Under the pieces are notes generated by a model. It searched no databases. It saw nothing but the letters and a program-made list of their open reading frames with translations, and was not told the origin of the DNA. A DNA stretch of 32,462 bases from an uncultured Mycobacteriaceae bacterium (lineage in GTDB: Bacteria; Actinomycetota; Actinomycetes; Mycobacteriales; Mycobacteriaceae): positions 1-32,462 of the forward strand of contig CAIYOH010000328.1 of NCBI GenBank assembly GCA_903927745.1. Reading direction: 5' to 3'. The stretch's first letter is position 1; each line of letters opens with the position of its first letter. Positions 1 to 12,440 of the stretch are shown in pieces. The translations under genes and the position numbers were made by a program.

Positions 1-1574
<1,574 letters not shown>

Positions 1575-1578
<4 letters not shown>

Positions 1579-2135
1579 CCGATCCGAACCCCGACCAGGT
1601 GACGGTCACCGACAAGCGACGGATCGACCCCGAGACCGGCGAAGTGCGGCCCGAGGCGGAGCGGGGGGCCTTCGCAGGCGAAACCCCCGAGGAAGCCGAC
1701 AAGGCGGCCGAGCTGCTCGGCGACCTGCAGCGGGTGCAGGCCGACTTCGCCAACTACCGCAAGCGGGCGCTGCGCGACCAGCAGGCGGCGGCGGATCGGG
1801 CCAAGGCCACCGTCGTCACCGCGCTGCTGGGCGTGCTCGACGATCTCGATCGGGCGCGTACGCACGGCGACCTGGATTCCAGCCCGCTGAAGTCCGTGGC
1901 CGACAAGCTGATCAACGCGCTGAACGGGCTCGGGCTCACGGCGTTTGGCGCAGCGGGGGAGGACTTCGACCCGGTGCTGCACGAAGCCGTGCAGCACGAG
2001 GGCGATGGCGCCGACGGCTCCAAACCCGTCATCGGCACCATCATGCGGCACGGCTACAAACTGGATGATCAGGTGCTGCGCAACGCTCTGGTCGCCGTCG
2101 TGGACACGGTCGCGGGCCCGGATGGCGACGGGTGA
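1575..2135 (+). CDS. grpE: Nucleotide exchange factor GrpE
   Basis: GTG start overlaps the dnaK stop (GTGA); coiled-coil then [15 protein letters not shown] and GT(I)[19 protein letters not shown], typical GrpE. Confidence 0.95.
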
Positions 2136-2150
2136 GCGGGGTGACGCGGC

Positions 2151-3329
2151 ATGGCCCAGCGTGAGTGGGTCGAAAAGGACTTCTACAAGGAGTTAGGGGT
2201 CTCCTCCGACGCCAGTCCCGAAGAGATCAAACGCGCCTACCGGAAGCTGGCGCGCGATCTGCATCCCGACGCCAATCCCGACAATCCCGCCGCCGGTGAA
2301 CGTTTCAAGGTGGTCTCCGAGGCGCACAACGTGCTGGCGGACCCGGCTAAGCGCCAGGAGTACGACGAAACACGCCGGCTCTTCGCGGGCGGTCGTTTCG
2401 GCGGCCGCCGGTTCGACACCGGCGGCTTCGGCGGGCCCGGTGGCGGCGCAGACGGCGCGGAGTTCAACCTCAACGATCTGTTCGACGCCGCCGGCCGCAG
2501 CGGGGGCGCCAACATCGGTGACCTCTTCGGCGGCCTGTTCGGGCGCGGCGCCGGCGCCCGCCCCAGCCGGCCGCGGCGCGGCAACGACCTGGAGACCGAG
2601 ACGCAGCTGGATTTCATTGAGGCCGCCAAGGGCGTGGCCATGCCGCTGCGGTTGACCAGCCCCGCGCCGTGCACCAACTGCCACGGCAGTGGGGCGCAAC
2701 CGGGTACCAGCCCGAAGGTGTGCGCGAGCTGCAACGGTACCGGGGTGATCAACCGCAACCAGGGTGCGTTCGGATTCTCCGAGCCCTGCGCCGACTGCCG
2801 CGGCAGCGGCTCCATCATCGAGCAGCCCTGCGACGAATGCTCCGGCACCGGGGTGACCACCCGTACTCGCACCATCAACGTGCGGATCCCGCCCGGTGTC
2901 GCCGACGGACAGCGGATCCGGCTGGCCGGGCAGGGTGAGGCCGGGTTGCGTGGCGCCCCGTCCGGCGACTTGTACGTGACGGTACATGTGCGGCCCGACA
3001 GGGTCTTCTGCCGCGACGGCGACGACCTGACGGTGACCGTACCGGTCAGCTTTACCGAATTAGCCTTGGGCACAACACTTTCGGTGCCCACTCTGGACGG
3101 CAAAGTAGGAGTTCGGGTGCCCAAGGGCACCGCCGACGGCCGCATCCTCCGGGTGCGGGGGCGCGGCGTGCCCAAGCGCAGCGGCGGAAGCGGGGATCTG
3201 CTGGTCACCGTCAAGGTGGCCGTGCCGTCCAACGTGGAAGGCGCCGCGCAGGAGGCGCTCGAGGCCTACGCGGCCGCCGAGCAGGCCAGCGGTTTCGACC
3301 CAAGGGCCGGATGGGCGGGCAACCGCTGA
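2151..3329 (+). CDS. dnaJ1: Chaperone DnaJ (DnaJ1)
   Basis: J-domain ([31 protein letters not shown]), G/F region, four CxxCxGxG zinc repeats. Confidence 0.97.
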   Translation: MAQREWVEKDFYKELGVSSDASPEEIKRAYRKLARDLHPDANPDNPAAGERFKVVSEAHNVLADPAKRQEYDETRRLFAGGRFGGRRFDTGGFGGPGGGADGAEFNLNDLFDAAGRSGGANIGDLFGGLFGRGAGARPSRPRRGNDLETETQLDFIEAAKGVAMPLRLTSPAPCTNCHGSGAQPGTSPKVCASCNGTGVINRNQGAFGFSEPCADCRGSGSIIEQPCDECSGTGVTTRTRTINVRIPPGVADGQRIRLAGQGEAGLRGAPSGDLYVTVHVRPDRVFCRDGDDLTVTVPVSFTELALGTTLSVPTLDGKVGVRVPKGTADGRILRVRGRGVPKRSGGSGDLLVTVKVAVPSNVEGAAQEALEAYAAAEQASGFDPRAGWAGNR

Positions 3330-3715
3330 TGGCCGTCAACCCCCGAGAATCCGAGTCGAGGACCTTTCTGATCTCGGTCGCCGCCGAACTTGCGGGCATG
3401 CACGCCCAGACCCTGCGCACCTACGACCGTCTCGGCCTGGTGAGCCCCACTCGCACGTCCGGCGGTGGGCGGCGCTATTCGCAGAACGACGTCGACCTGC
3501 TGCGCGAGGTGCAACGGCTGTCCCAGGACGAAGGTGTCAACCTCGCCGGCATCAAACGCATCATCGAACTGACCAACCAGGTTGAAGCGCTGCAGTCTCG
3601 GGTCAAGGAACTTGCCGACGAGCTGGCGCGGGTGCGCACCGCCCCGCGCCGCGACATCGCGGTGCTCCCCAAGAGCACCGCGCTGGTGGTGTGGCAGCCG
3701 CGCCGAGGACGCTGA
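3329..3715 (+). CDS. hspR: MerR-family heat shock repressor HspR
   Basis: ATG overlaps dnaJ stop (TGATG); MerR HTH 'ISVAAELAGMHAQTLRTYDRLGLVSPTRTSGGGRRYS'; last gene of dnaK operon. Confidence 0.95.
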   Translation: MAVNPRESESRTFLISVAAELAGMHAQTLRTYDRLGLVSPTRTSGGGRRYSQNDVDLLREVQRLSQDEGVNLAGIKRIIELTNQVEALQSRVKELADELARVRTAPRRDIAVLPKSTALVVWQPRRGR

Positions 3716-3731
3716 GCGCCGCCGATCCGGG

Positions 3732-4634
3732 TCAGACCCGGATGGAGAATTGCGCGACCGCCGGCTCCCCCGGCCGAGCGCACCGGTAATCGCCGCGGCG
3801 CAGCGCGTCGGTCGGAGCGGTCATCGGCTCGAAGCAGATCACGGGTTCTGTGTCATCCTCGGCGCGGGGCGCGAAGATCTGCGCCGCCGGATACCCCTGA
3901 TCGAAGATCACCTCGATGCGCCGGCCGCCGCCGGACACCGCGAACATCGCGGCGTCGGAGACCTCGTCGTAGCCGTCGTCAAAGGTGTTGTCGCCCAGCA
4001 ATTCGCTGCGCACCGGTTGCGGTTCGGACTCCCCGGTGGACAAACCACGATCGTCGAGTTTCAGGTGCCGCATCCGCGGTGTATCGATCACCCATTCGCT
4101 GCGGGCCGCTCCCGGGAGATGCAGGTAGGGGTGGAATCCGAAGCACAACGGGACCGCGTGCGCCCCGGTCGCGGTGACCGTGGTGCGGATCGTCAAGGTC
4201 CGCCTCTCCAGCCGCACGGCGAGGGTGAGGACGTGGGGATACGGAAAACCGGCCAGCAGGTGCGGATCGGCGCCGAAATCCACCTCCGCCGTCAGCGTGT
4301 TCGGCGACTGCGCGGAGACCCGCCAGCCCGGGTAGGCGGCCATCAGGCCATGGATGGGTAGGCCGTTGGAGTCGATTCGGACGCCGTTGTCGCCCGGGCT
4401 GAGGTTCACCGTCACACCCTGCGCGCTGTATGTGGTGGCGCCCAGGCGATTTGCCCACGGGTAGAGAATCGGGATACCCATCGTCTTGCCGGCGTTTACG
4501 TAGGCGTCCAGGCCGCGACGCTGCCCGAGCAACTCCACGCCGGCGTCGGTCAGCGAGGTGCCGATCATGCCCGCCTCGGGCACGAACTGCGCGGCGACCG
4601 GGGACACGGGGTCGTTCAGCGTGACCACTATCAT
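3732..4634 (-). CDS. Aldose 1-epimerase family protein
   Basis: ORF with GIPILYPWANRL, GLPIHGL, CFGFHPYLHLPGAARSEW typical of galactose mutarotase-like proteins; start chosen at MIVVTLNDP. Confidence 0.85.
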   Translation of the reverse strand: MIVVTLNDPVSPVAAQFVPEAGMIGTSLTDAGVELLGQRRGLDAYVNAGKTMGIPILYPWANRLGATTYSAQGVTVNLSPGDNGVRIDSNGLPIHGLMAAYPGWRVSAQSPNTLTAEVDFGADPHLLAGFPYPHVLTLAVRLERRTLTIRTTVTATGAHAVPLCFGFHPYLHLPGAARSEWVIDTPRMRHLKLDDRGLSTGESEPQPVRSELLGDNTFDDGYDEVSDAAMFAVSGGGRRIEVIFDQGYPAAQIFAPRAEDDTEPVICFEPMTAPTDALRRGDYRCARPGEPAVAQFSIRV

Positions 4635-4663
4635 GGAGCACCTTCTCTCATCTGCGTGTGTCC

Positions 4664-5842
4664 TCAACTACTCAACGGGTCGTGCTGAATGCTTTGCGGC
4701 GGCGCGGCTTTCGCGATCAGCGCGGCCTTAGTGGCGCGGACCATGGCGGGGCCACCACTGACCAGGATCTGCCGGTCGCCCCAGCCTCCGTACCGCGACA
4801 CCACCTCCGGCAGCCGGCCGGTCTGGTGCACGTGCAGGCCCCGCGGCGGTGTCGCGTCGGGGTAGTCGGCCGCCCACGCAGGATCGTGGCCGTGCTCGGA
4901 GACCGGCGAGACCGACAACCACGGATTGTGCGCCGCAACCCGCCACAAGGTCGGCAGGTCGTAGAGCTCGCAGGGGTACCGGGCACCGAAGAACAGATGC
5001 ACGCGGGGGTTGTCCGCGAACCGGCTGAGGTCCAGGATCAGCGCGCGCAGGGGCGCCAGGCCGGTGCTTCCGGCGACCATCAATACGTCGCCGCCGCCGC
5101 GGTCGACCCGCAGGCCACCGTGCGGAGCGGACAGCCGCCACCGGTCCCCGGTGCGGGTTTCGCCGACGATCGCCGCGCTGACCAGGCCGCCGGGCACTTG
5201 CCGGATGTGGAATTCGATCTGGCCGCCCGGGTCCGGGGGGATCGCGGGGCTCAGGTAGCGCCAGCGGCGCGGGCACTGCGGGACCTGCGCGTTGACGTAC
5301 TGACCCGGGTAGTAGTGCATCGGGCGGTCCAACTGCAGCCGCACGACCGCGAGGTCGCGTGACACCCGGCTGTGCTCGACCACCGTGGCGTCCCACCAGG
5401 CCGGTCCTTCGTCGGCCTCGGCGCCGCCCCGCATCACCCCTGTGATCAGGGTCAGCGACTGCGTAGCCGCGGCGTCCACGGCATCGGTCCAGGTTGCGCG
5501 GTGCCCCAGGTGTTCGCGCAGTGCCGCATACAAGGCGCGGCGCACGGTGTCGTAGTGGCTCGGCAGCACACCGTACTTGCGGTGATCCCGGCCCAACTGG
5601 GCGAGAAAGGACACCGGTTCCTCGGCGCGCTGCTCGACCAGTTCGCCGTAGACCCAGTGCAGGGCGTGGGCGAAAGCGGCCCGCTGCCCGTCCAGTTCGG
5701 GTGGGAACAGGTCGCGCACCGAGACGTCGAGACCGAACCAGTGGGAATAGAAGCTCTGCACGAGGCCCGGTTCCTGGGGGCTGAAGGCGTCCCGCAGCAC
5801 CCGCAACGCGTCCCGGTCCTCCAAGCCCACGGGTAAGCCCAC
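4664..5842 (-). CDS. Globin-FAD/NAD(P) reductase fusion (type II flavohemoglobin-like, Rv0385-like)
   Basis: N-terminal globin ([15 protein letters not shown]), then ferredoxin reductase-like FAD (RRWRYLSPA) and NAD ([14 protein letters not shown]) motifs; start uncertain, GTG at 5842 preferred over the longer ORF to 5926. Confidence 0.85.
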   Translation of the reverse strand: MGLPVGLEDRDALRVLRDAFSPQEPGLVQSFYSHWFGLDVSVRDLFPPELDGQRAAFAHALHWVYGELVEQRAEEPVSFLAQLGRDHRKYGVLPSHYDTVRRALYAALREHLGHRATWTDAVDAAATQSLTLITGVMRGGAEADEGPAWWDATVVEHSRVSRDLAVVRLQLDRPMHYYPGQYVNAQVPQCPRRWRYLSPAIPPDPGGQIEFHIRQVPGGLVSAAIVGETRTGDRWRLSAPHGGLRVDRGGGDVLMVAGSTGLAPLRALILDLSRFADNPRVHLFFGARYPCELYDLPTLWRVAAHNPWLSVSPVSEHGHDPAWAADYPDATPPRGLHVHQTGRLPEVVSRYGGWGDRQILVSGGPAMVRATKAALIAKAAPPQSIQHDPLSS

Positions 5843-5880
5843 GGCCCCCGAGTCTAAGCGGCCCCCCCGCACCCGGAAAA

Positions 5881-5899
5881 TTGAGCGGAATAGACTCAA
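5881..5899. promoter_or_regulatory. HAIR-like HspR operator core upstream of clpB
   Basis: TTGAG-N9-CTCAA, matching the core of the HAIR consensus CTTGAGT-N7-ACTCAAG; 68 bp before the clpB GTG. Confidence 0.7.
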
Positions 5900-5967
5900 C
5901 CTTGACGGCGTTGAAGAAGCCGACAAGCATTTTCAGCACCCCCCGAACGGACCCGAACGGAGATGTC

Positions 5968-8514
5968 GTGGACTCTTTCAACCCGACCACCAAGACCCAG
6001 GCGGCGCTGACCGCTGCGCTGCAGGCGGCGTCGGCCGCCGGCAACCCCGAGATCCGGCCCGCCCATCTGCTGATGGCGCTGCTGACGCAGGTCGACGGGA
6101 TTGCCGCGCCGCTGCTCGAGGCGGTCGGGGTCGCTCCCGCCACCATCCGCACCGACGCTCAGCGCCTGCTCGACGCGCTGCCGCAGGCCAGCGGTGCCAG
6201 CGCGCAGCCGCAGCTCTCGCGGGAATCGCTGGCCGCCATCACCACGGCCCAGCAGCTGGCAGGCGAGATGGACGACGAGTACGTGTCCACCGAGCACCTG
6301 CTGGTGGGGCTCGCCACCGGCGACTCCGACGTCGCCAAGCTGCTGAGCGGCCACGGCGCCTCGCCGCAAGCGTTGCGGGAGGCCTTCGTCAAGGTCCGCG
6401 GCAGCGCCCGCGTCACCAGCCCCGAGCCCGAGGCCACCTACCAGGCGCTGGAGAAGTACTCCACCGACCTGACCGCGCGCGCCCGGGAGGGCAAGCTCGA
6501 CCCGGTCATTGGGCGGGACAACGAGATCCGCCGCGTCGTGCAGGTGCTCTCCCGCCGCACCAAGAACAACCCGGTGCTGATCGGCGAGCCCGGCGTCGGC
6601 AAGACCGCGATCGTGGAGGGCCTGGCCCAGCGCATCGTGGACGGCGACGTGCCGGAAAGCCTGCGCGACAAGACCGTTGTCTCGCTCGACCTGGGCTCGA
6701 TGGTGGCCGGCGCCAAGTACCGCGGCGAGTTCGAGGAGCGACTCAAGGCCGTCCTCGACGACATCAAGAACTCCGCGGGGCAGATCATCACGTTCATCGA
6801 CGAGGTGCACACCATCGTGGGCGCCGGCGCAACCGGCGAGGGCGCCATGGATGCCGGCAACATGATCAAGCCGATGCTGGCCCGCGGCGAGTTGCGGCTG
6901 GTCGGCGCCACCACGCTGGACGAGTATCGCAAGTACATCGAGAAGGACGCGGCGCTGGAGCGGCGCTTCCAGCAGGTGTTCGTCGGCGAGCCGTCGGTGG
7001 AGGACACCGTCGGGATCCTGCGCGGTCTCAAGGACCGTTACGAGGTACACCACGGCGTGCGGATCACCGACTCGGCGCTGGTGGCGGCCGCAACGCTGTC
7101 CGACCGCTACATCACCGCGCGCTTCCTGCCGGACAAGGCCATCGACCTGGTCGATGAGGCCGCCAGCCGGCTGAAGATGGAGATCGACTCGCGGCCTGTC
7201 GAGATCGACGAGGTCGAACGTTTGGTGCGCCGGCTGGAGATCGAGGAGATGGCGCTGGCCAAGGAGGAGGACGAGGCGTCCAAGGACCGCCTGGAGAAGC
7301 TGCGTTCCGAACTGGCCGACAAGAAGGAGCAGCTCGCCGAGCTCACCACCCGCTGGCAGAACGAGAAGAGCGCCATCGACATCGTCCGCGAGCTCAAGGA
7401 GCAGCTGGAGATGCTGCGCGGGGAGTCCGAGCGTGCCGAGCGCGACGGCGACCTGGCCAAGGCCGCCGAGCTGCGCTACGGGCGGATCCCCGAGGTCGAG
7501 AAGAAGCTCGACGCCGCGCTGCCGCACGCCGAGGCCCGCGACAACCTGATGCTCAAGGAGGAGGTCGGGCCCGACGACATCGCCGAGGTGGTGTCGGCGT
7601 GGACCGGCATTCCCGCCGGCCGGATGCTCGAGGGCGAGACCGCCAAGCTGCTGCGCATGGAGGATGAGCTCGGCCAGCGCGTGATCGGGCAGAAGAAGGC
7701 CGTGCAGGCGGTGTCCGACGCGGTGCGCCGGACCCGGGCCGGTGTCGCCGACCCGAACCGACCCACCGGCTCGTTCATGTTCCTGGGCCCGACCGGTGTC
7801 GGTAAGACCGAGTTGGCCAAGGCGCTGGCGGAGTTCCTGTTCGACGACGAGCGGGCGATGGTCCGCATCGACATGAGCGAATACGGGGAGAAGCACTCCG
7901 TCGCCCGCCTGGTCGGTGCCCCGCCCGGCTACATCGGCTACGACCAGGGCGGCCAGCTGACCGAGGCGGTGCGCCGCCGCCCGTACACGGTGATCCTGTT
8001 CGACGAGATCGAGAAGGCCCACCCCGACGTGTTCGACGTGCTGCTGCAGGTCCTCGACGAGGGCCGGCTGACCGACGGGCAGGGTCGCACGGTCGACTTC
8101 CGCAACACCATCCTGATCCTGACGTCCAACCTCGGGTCGGGCGGCGACGAGGAACACGTGATGGCCGCGGTGCGGTCGGCGTTCAAGCCCGAGTTCATCA
8201 ACCGGCTCGACGACGTGATCATCTTCCACGGCCTGGAACCCGGCGAGCTGGTGTCGATCGTCGACATCCAGTTGGCCCAGCTGCAGAAGCGGCTGGCGCA
8301 GCGTCGCCTCGCGCTGGAGGTGTCGCTGCCGGCCAAGCAGTGGCTGGCCCAGCGCGGGTTCGACCCGGTCTACGGTGCGCGTCCGCTGCGCCGGCTGATG
8401 CAGCAGGCCATCGGCGACCAGCTGGCCAAGATGCTGCTGGCCGGTGACGTGCACGACGGCGACGTCGTGCCGGTCAACGTCAGCGCCGACGGTGATTCCC
8501 TGATCCTGGGCTGA
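5968..8514 (+). CDS. clpB: ATP-dependent disaggregase ClpB
   Basis: Two AAA+ modules ([38 protein letters not shown]), Clp N-domain repeats, coiled-coil middle domain; GTG start '[14 protein letters not shown]'. Confidence 0.97.
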   Translation: MDSFNPTTKTQAALTAALQAASAAGNPEIRPAHLLMALLTQVDGIAAPLLEAVGVAPATIRTDAQRLLDALPQASGASAQPQLSRESLAAITTAQQLAGEMDDEYVSTEHLLVGLATGDSDVAKLLSGHGASPQALREAFVKVRGSARVTSPEPEATYQALEKYSTDLTARAREGKLDPVIGRDNEIRRVVQVLSRRTKNNPVLIGEPGVGKTAIVEGLAQRIVDGDVPESLRDKTVVSLDLGSMVAGAKYRGEFEERLKAVLDDIKNSAGQIITFIDEVHTIVGAGATGEGAMDAGNMIKPMLARGELRLVGATTLDEYRKYIEKDAALERRFQQVFVGEPSVEDTVGILRGLKDRYEVHHGVRITDSALVAAATLSDRYITARFLPDKAIDLVDEAASRLKMEIDSRPVEIDEVERLVRRLEIEEMALAKEEDEASKDRLEKLRSELADKKEQLAELTTRWQNEKSAIDIVRELKEQLEMLRGESERAERDGDLAKAAELRYGRIPEVEKKLDAALPHAEARDNLMLKEEVGPDDIAEVVSAWTGIPAGRMLEGETAKLLRMEDELGQRVIGQKKAVQAVSDAVRRTRAGVADPNRPTGSFMFLGPTGVGKTELAKALAEFLFDDERAMVRIDMSEYGEKHSVARLVGAPPGYIGYDQGGQLTEAVRRRPYTVILFDEIEKAHPDVFDVLLQVLDEGRLTDGQGRTVDFRNTILILTSNLGSGGDEEHVMAAVRSAFKPEFINRLDDVIIFHGLEPGELVSIVDIQLAQLQKRLAQRRLALEVSLPAKQWLAQRGFDPVYGARPLRRLMQQAIGDQLAKMLLAGDVHDGDVVPVNVSADGDSLILG

Positions 8515-8617
8515 CCTGTCGCGCTTCCCGGACGGGGAACAGCGATGAGCAGCTGTGACGGGGTTGTGACCCGGGCGACTGGCATCAACCCGGGCGACAG
8601 CAGATACCCTGTCTGGG

Positions 8618-9415
8618 ATGGTTCCCCTCTGGTTCACGCTGTCCGCACTGTGCTTTGTCGGTGCAGGTGTGCTGCTGTACGTCGACATCGATCGTCGGCG
8701 CGGGCGTAGCCGACGCCGCAAATCCTGGGCGCGTTCGCATGGCTTCGACTACGAGCGCGAATCGAGCGAGATCCTCAAGCGCTGGAAGCGTGGGGTGATC
8801 TCGTCGGTCGGCGACGTCGCCGCGCGCGACGTCGTGCTGGGCCAGATCCGCGGTGAGGCGGTGTACGTCTTCGACCTCGAAGAGGTCGCAACGGTGATCG
8901 CCCTGCATCGCAAGATCGGCACCAACGTCGTGCTCGACCTACGCCTCAAGGGGCTCAAAGAACCACGGGAAAACGACATCTGGTTGCTGGGTGCGATCGG
9001 CCCCCGAATGGTGTATAGCACCAACCTGGATGCGGCGCGGCGCGCCTGCGACCGCCGCATGGTCACATTCGCCCACACCGCGTCCGACTCCGCCGAGATC
9101 ATGTGGAACGAGCAGCACTGGACGTTGGTCGCCATGCCGGTGGCGAGCACACGCGCCCAGTGGGACGAGGGTCTGCACACCGCGCGGCAGTTCAACGACC
9201 TGCTCCGGGTGTTGCCACCGACACCGGAGGAGACCCCGCTGGAAGCGCCGGCGGGACTTCGTGCGGCATCGCCGGGCCGGCCCCTGGCGTCGCCGGGCCG
9301 GCCGGAGTTGCGGCGCGCGCAGCCGGACATGGTGGGGCTGCTGGGTTCCGACGCCGATCGCCGCCAGCCTCCGCCGCAGCGCAGCGGTCGTCCGGCCACG
9401 AATTATCAGCCCTGA
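8618..9415 (+). CDS. Conserved membrane-anchored protein (Rv0383c-like)
   Basis: N-terminal hydrophobic segment (WFTLSALCFVGAGVLLYVDI), conserved position between clpB and SDR/pyrE. Confidence 0.75.
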   Translation: MVPLWFTLSALCFVGAGVLLYVDIDRRRGRSRRRKSWARSHGFDYERESSEILKRWKRGVISSVGDVAARDVVLGQIRGEAVYVFDLEEVATVIALHRKIGTNVVLDLRLKGLKEPRENDIWLLGAIGPRMVYSTNLDAARRACDRRMVTFAHTASDSAEIMWNEQHWTLVAMPVASTRAQWDEGLHTARQFNDLLRVLPPTPEETPLEAPAGLRAASPGRPLASPGRPELRRAQPDMVGLLGSDADRRQPPPQRSGRPATNYQP

Positions 9416-9438
9416 CAGCCAACAGCCCTGACAAGCCC

Positions 9439-10212
9439 ATGCCCCGCCCCATCGCCCTGATCACCGGGCCCACGTCCGGGATCGGAGCGGGCTACGCGCG
9501 GCGCTACGCGCGCGACGGTTACGACCTGGTGCTGGTCGCCCGCGACGCCGGCCGGTTGACCGCGCTGTCGGACGAACTGCGGGGCCGGGCGGGCTCCGTC
9601 GAGATCCTGCCCGCGGATCTGGCAGACGCGGACGACCGCGCGAAGGTCGCCGAGCGTCTCGGCGCCGGAGTGCGCGTCCTGGTCAACAACGCCGGCTTCG
9701 GCACCACGGGCGACTTCTGGGCGACCGACCCCGCTGTGCTGCAGTCGCAACTCGACGTCAATGTCACCGCCGTCATGCATCTCACCCGTGCTGCTCTGCC
9801 GGCCATGCTCGGCGCCGGCGCCGGCACCGTCGTCAACATCGCCAGCGTCGCCGGACTGGTGCCGGGGCGCGGATCGACTTACTCGGCGTCCAAGGCGTGG
9901 GTGATCGCGTTCAGCGAGGGCCTCGCCGTCGGCCTGCAGGGCACCGGCGTCGGCGTGCACGCGGTGTGCCCGGGCTACGTGCACACCGAGTTCCACGCCC
10001 GCGCCGGGATCGACATGACCACGCTGCCGTCGTTCATGTGGCTCGAGGTCGACGACGTGGTCAACGCGAGCCTGGCCGACATCGCCGCCGGCAAGGTGAT
10101 CAGCATCCCGGGCACGCAGTACAAGGCCGTGGCCACAGTGGGCCGGCTGATGCCGCGGGGCCTGATGCGGGCCGTGGTGAAACGAGTCGGGGGTGGCCGT
10201 GGCCGGAGCTGA
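9439..10212 (+). CDS. Short-chain dehydrogenase/reductase
   Basis: TGPTSGIG nucleotide-binding motif, NNAGFG, catalytic S...YSASKAWV. Confidence 0.92.
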   Translation: MPRPIALITGPTSGIGAGYARRYARDGYDLVLVARDAGRLTALSDELRGRAGSVEILPADLADADDRAKVAERLGAGVRVLVNNAGFGTTGDFWATDPAVLQSQLDVNVTAVMHLTRAALPAMLGAGAGTVVNIASVAGLVPGRGSTYSASKAWVIAFSEGLAVGLQGTGVGVHAVCPGYVHTEFHARAGIDMTTLPSFMWLEVDDVVNASLADIAAGKVISIPGTQYKAVATVGRLMPRGLMRAVVKRVGGGRGRS

Positions 10213-10741
10213 CGAACGCCTGGAGTTGGCCGACCTGGTGCGACGGCTGTCGGTCGTGCACGGCCGGGTCACGCTGTCGTCGGGTAAGGAAGCCGACTAC
10301 TACGTCGACCTGCGCCGCGCCACGCTGCACCACCGGGCCTCGGCGCTGATCGGCCGGCTGATGCGCGAGCTGACCGCGGACTGGGACTACGCGGTGGTCG
10401 GCGGTCTGACCCTGGGGGCCGATCCGGTGGCCACCGCGATCATGCACGCCCCCGGGCGCCCCATCGACTCGTTCGTCGTCCGCAAGTCAGCGAAAGCCCA
10501 TGGCCTGCAACGGCTTATCGAAGGAAGCGACGTCACCGGCAAGCGGGTGCTGGTCGTCGAGGACACCAGCACCACGGGCAACTCGGCGCTGACCGCGGTG
10601 CACGCCGTGCAGGATGCCGGCGGTGAGGTGATCGGGGTGGCGACGGTGGTCGATCGTGCCACCGGCGCGGCCGAGGCGATCGAGGCGGAGGGCCTGCCGT
10701 ACCGCAGCGTGCTCGGCCTGTCCGACCTGGGACTGGGCTAG
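10193..10741 (+). CDS. pyrE: Orotate phosphoribosyltransferase
   Basis: SGKEADYYVDLR, PRPP motif VLVVEDTSTTGNSAL; start may be the second GTG at 10199. Confidence 0.95.
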   Translation: MAVAGADERLELADLVRRLSVVHGRVTLSSGKEADYYVDLRRATLHHRASALIGRLMRELTADWDYAVVGGLTLGADPVATAIMHAPGRPIDSFVVRKSAKAHGLQRLIEGSDVTGKRVLVVEDTSTTGNSALTAVHAVQDAGGEVIGVATVVDRATGAAEAIEAEGLPYRSVLGLSDLGLG

Positions 10742-10766
10742 GCCCCGCCGCCGTGCGGACGCGGCG

Positions 10767-11447
10767 ATGAGCGATCCCGGACCCACCGAGTGGGGGACGC
10801 CGACGGGCGGCGTGGGACCCTGGTCTGGCGCCGGGTCCGAGGCTGGGTCCGGCACGGGGTCGTGCAGTGTTCCCGACGACCCGCGCTACGACCCGGTTCT
10901 GTTGGCAGAGGGCGATTCCCGCAACGTCGTCGACGCCTACCGGTACTGGACCCGGGACGCGATCATCGCCGACATCGACCGCCGCCGGCACCCGTTGCAC
11001 GTGGCGATCGAGAACTTCGGCCACGACGCGAATATCGGTTCGGTGGTGCGCACTGCCAACGCCTTCGCCGCGCACACCGTGCACATCGTGGGCCGCCGCC
11101 GCTGGAACCGCCGCGGCGCCATGGTGACCGACCGCTATCAGCGGCTGTGCCATCACGACAGCGTGGCCGACCTGCTGGACTTCGCCGCCGCCGCCGGGTT
11201 GACCGTGGTCGCGGTCGACAACGTCCCGGGCGCGGGGCGCCTCGAGCAGACGCCGCTGCCCCGGGAATGCCTGCTGGTGTTCGGCTCCGAGGGCCCCGGC
11301 ATCACCGATGAACTGCGGGCAGGTGCGGCGCTGACGGTGTCGATCGCCCAGTTCGGCTCGACGCGCAGCATCAACGCCGGCGTCGCCGCCGGGATCGCGA
11401 TGCACGCCTGGATCCTTCGCCACGCGGACTTGGCGCAGGCCTGGTAG
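10767..11447 (+). CDS. SpoU/TrmH-family RNA 2'-O-methyltransferase
   Basis: NFGHDANIGSVVRTANAF, LLVFGSEGPGI, SIAQFGSTRSINAGVAAGI = SpoU motifs 1-3. Confidence 0.92.
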   Translation: MSDPGPTEWGTPTGGVGPWSGAGSEAGSGTGSCSVPDDPRYDPVLLAEGDSRNVVDAYRYWTRDAIIADIDRRRHPLHVAIENFGHDANIGSVVRTANAFAAHTVHIVGRRRWNRRGAMVTDRYQRLCHHDSVADLLDFAAAAGLTVVAVDNVPGAGRLEQTPLPRECLLVFGSEGPGITDELRAGAALTVSIAQFGSTRSINAGVAAGIAMHAWILRHADLAQAW

Positions 11448-11451
11448 CCCG

Positions 11452-12417
11452 TCAGCTCCAGAGCGTGACGTGCACCTTGGGTTTGAACCGGGTGACCCCG
11501 ACGCCGGAGCCCCGGACCATCGCCTGGGTGCACCGCGGGGTGGTGATGAATCGGATGAGTTCGGACGCGGCGGGTTGGTGTGCCGACGGCGGCAAGGTCG
11601 CCACGCACCATTCACCCGGCCGCTCCAGGCCTGGACCGCTCACGCGGGTCAGCCGTGCGGCCGCGAGATCCTTGGCCACCGTGAACCCGATGCTCAACGT
11701 GGCGCCGCCGACGCGCCGTACCTCCTCCAGCGCGGCCGCGTCGCTCTGGAAAATCCGCTGCTGTGACTCCGGGATCGCCAAGTCGCGCAGCATGGCGGCG
11801 ACCTCGCTGCCCGCGCCGCCGGCCGACGGGCCCAGCATCCACGGCTGCTGGCGTAACTGCGCGGGTGTCGGAACGCCGACGGTCAGCGGGCTGTCCGGCG
11901 TCACGACTGCGATGATCTGATACCTCAGGAAGGGCTGCGTGACGATCGAGCCGTCGGAACCGGGCGAGCTTTCACTCGCCGGACCGATCGCGAGGTCGAC
12001 GGCCCGCGACAGGATCAGTTCGCGGAACCGGCTCGTCGGATGCACGCTCAGCTCCACCGTCAGGTCGTCCGCCCGCGCCGAGAAGAGCTCGATGAGGCCG
12101 GGGGCGGCGTGTTCGGCGAACGTGGTGGACGCGGCGATCCGCAGTAGCCGGCGCCCGTGCGCGGCCTCGGTGACCTCGATGGCCGTTTGTCGCTGCAGGC
12201 CCAGGATCTCGACCGCACGGCTCGCCAGCCGCAGCCCGCCGGGTGTGAACGCCAACCCTGCGCCCGCTCTGGTGAACAGCGGGTCGTCCAGTTCCTTGCG
12301 CAGAGCCGCGACGTGCATGGAAACCCCGGCGTCGGAGACGCCGAGCTCGGTGGCGGCCGCCCGCACCGAGCCCAGACGCACCACCGTCGAATAGGCCAGC
12401 AGTTGCGCCGGAGTCAC
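11452..12417 (-). CDS. LysR-family transcriptional regulator
   Basis: N-terminal HTH (LAYSTVVRLGSVRAAATELGVSDAGVSMHVAALRKEL) and substrate-binding domain; divergent from the CODH cluster. Confidence 0.9.
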   Translation of the reverse strand: MTPAQLLAYSTVVRLGSVRAAATELGVSDAGVSMHVAALRKELDDPLFTRAGAGLAFTPGGLRLASRAVEILGLQRQTAIEVTEAAHGRRLLRIAASTTFAEHAAPGLIELFSARADDLTVELSVHPTSRFRELILSRAVDLAIGPASESSPGSDGSIVTQPFLRYQIIAVVTPDSPLTVGVPTPAQLRQQPWMLGPSAGGAGSEVAAMLRDLAIPESQQRIFQSDAAALEEVRRVGGATLSIGFTVAKDLAAARLTRVSGPGLERPGEWCVATLPPSAHQPAASELIRFITTPRCTQAMVRGSGVGVTRFKPKVHVTLWS

Positions 12418-12440
12418 ACGGTGAGCTTACGTTGGGAGCC

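Noticed and set aside
5896-8721. 941-aa minus-strand ORF antisense to clpB
   Set aside because: High-GC shadow ORF; composition rich in H/R/G/L with no domain motifs, while the plus strand encodes unmistakable ClpB
9269-9303. Duplicated tcgccgggccggcc in the 3' part of the Rv0383c-like gene
   Set aside because: Only two copies in a proline/glycine-rich tail; common in GC-rich low-complexity coding sequence
11448-11451. Absence of Rv0378/secE2-type genes between SpoU and LysR
   Set aside because: Genes are tail to tail with a 4-bp gap, but this depends on recalled H37Rv order and may simply be lineage variation
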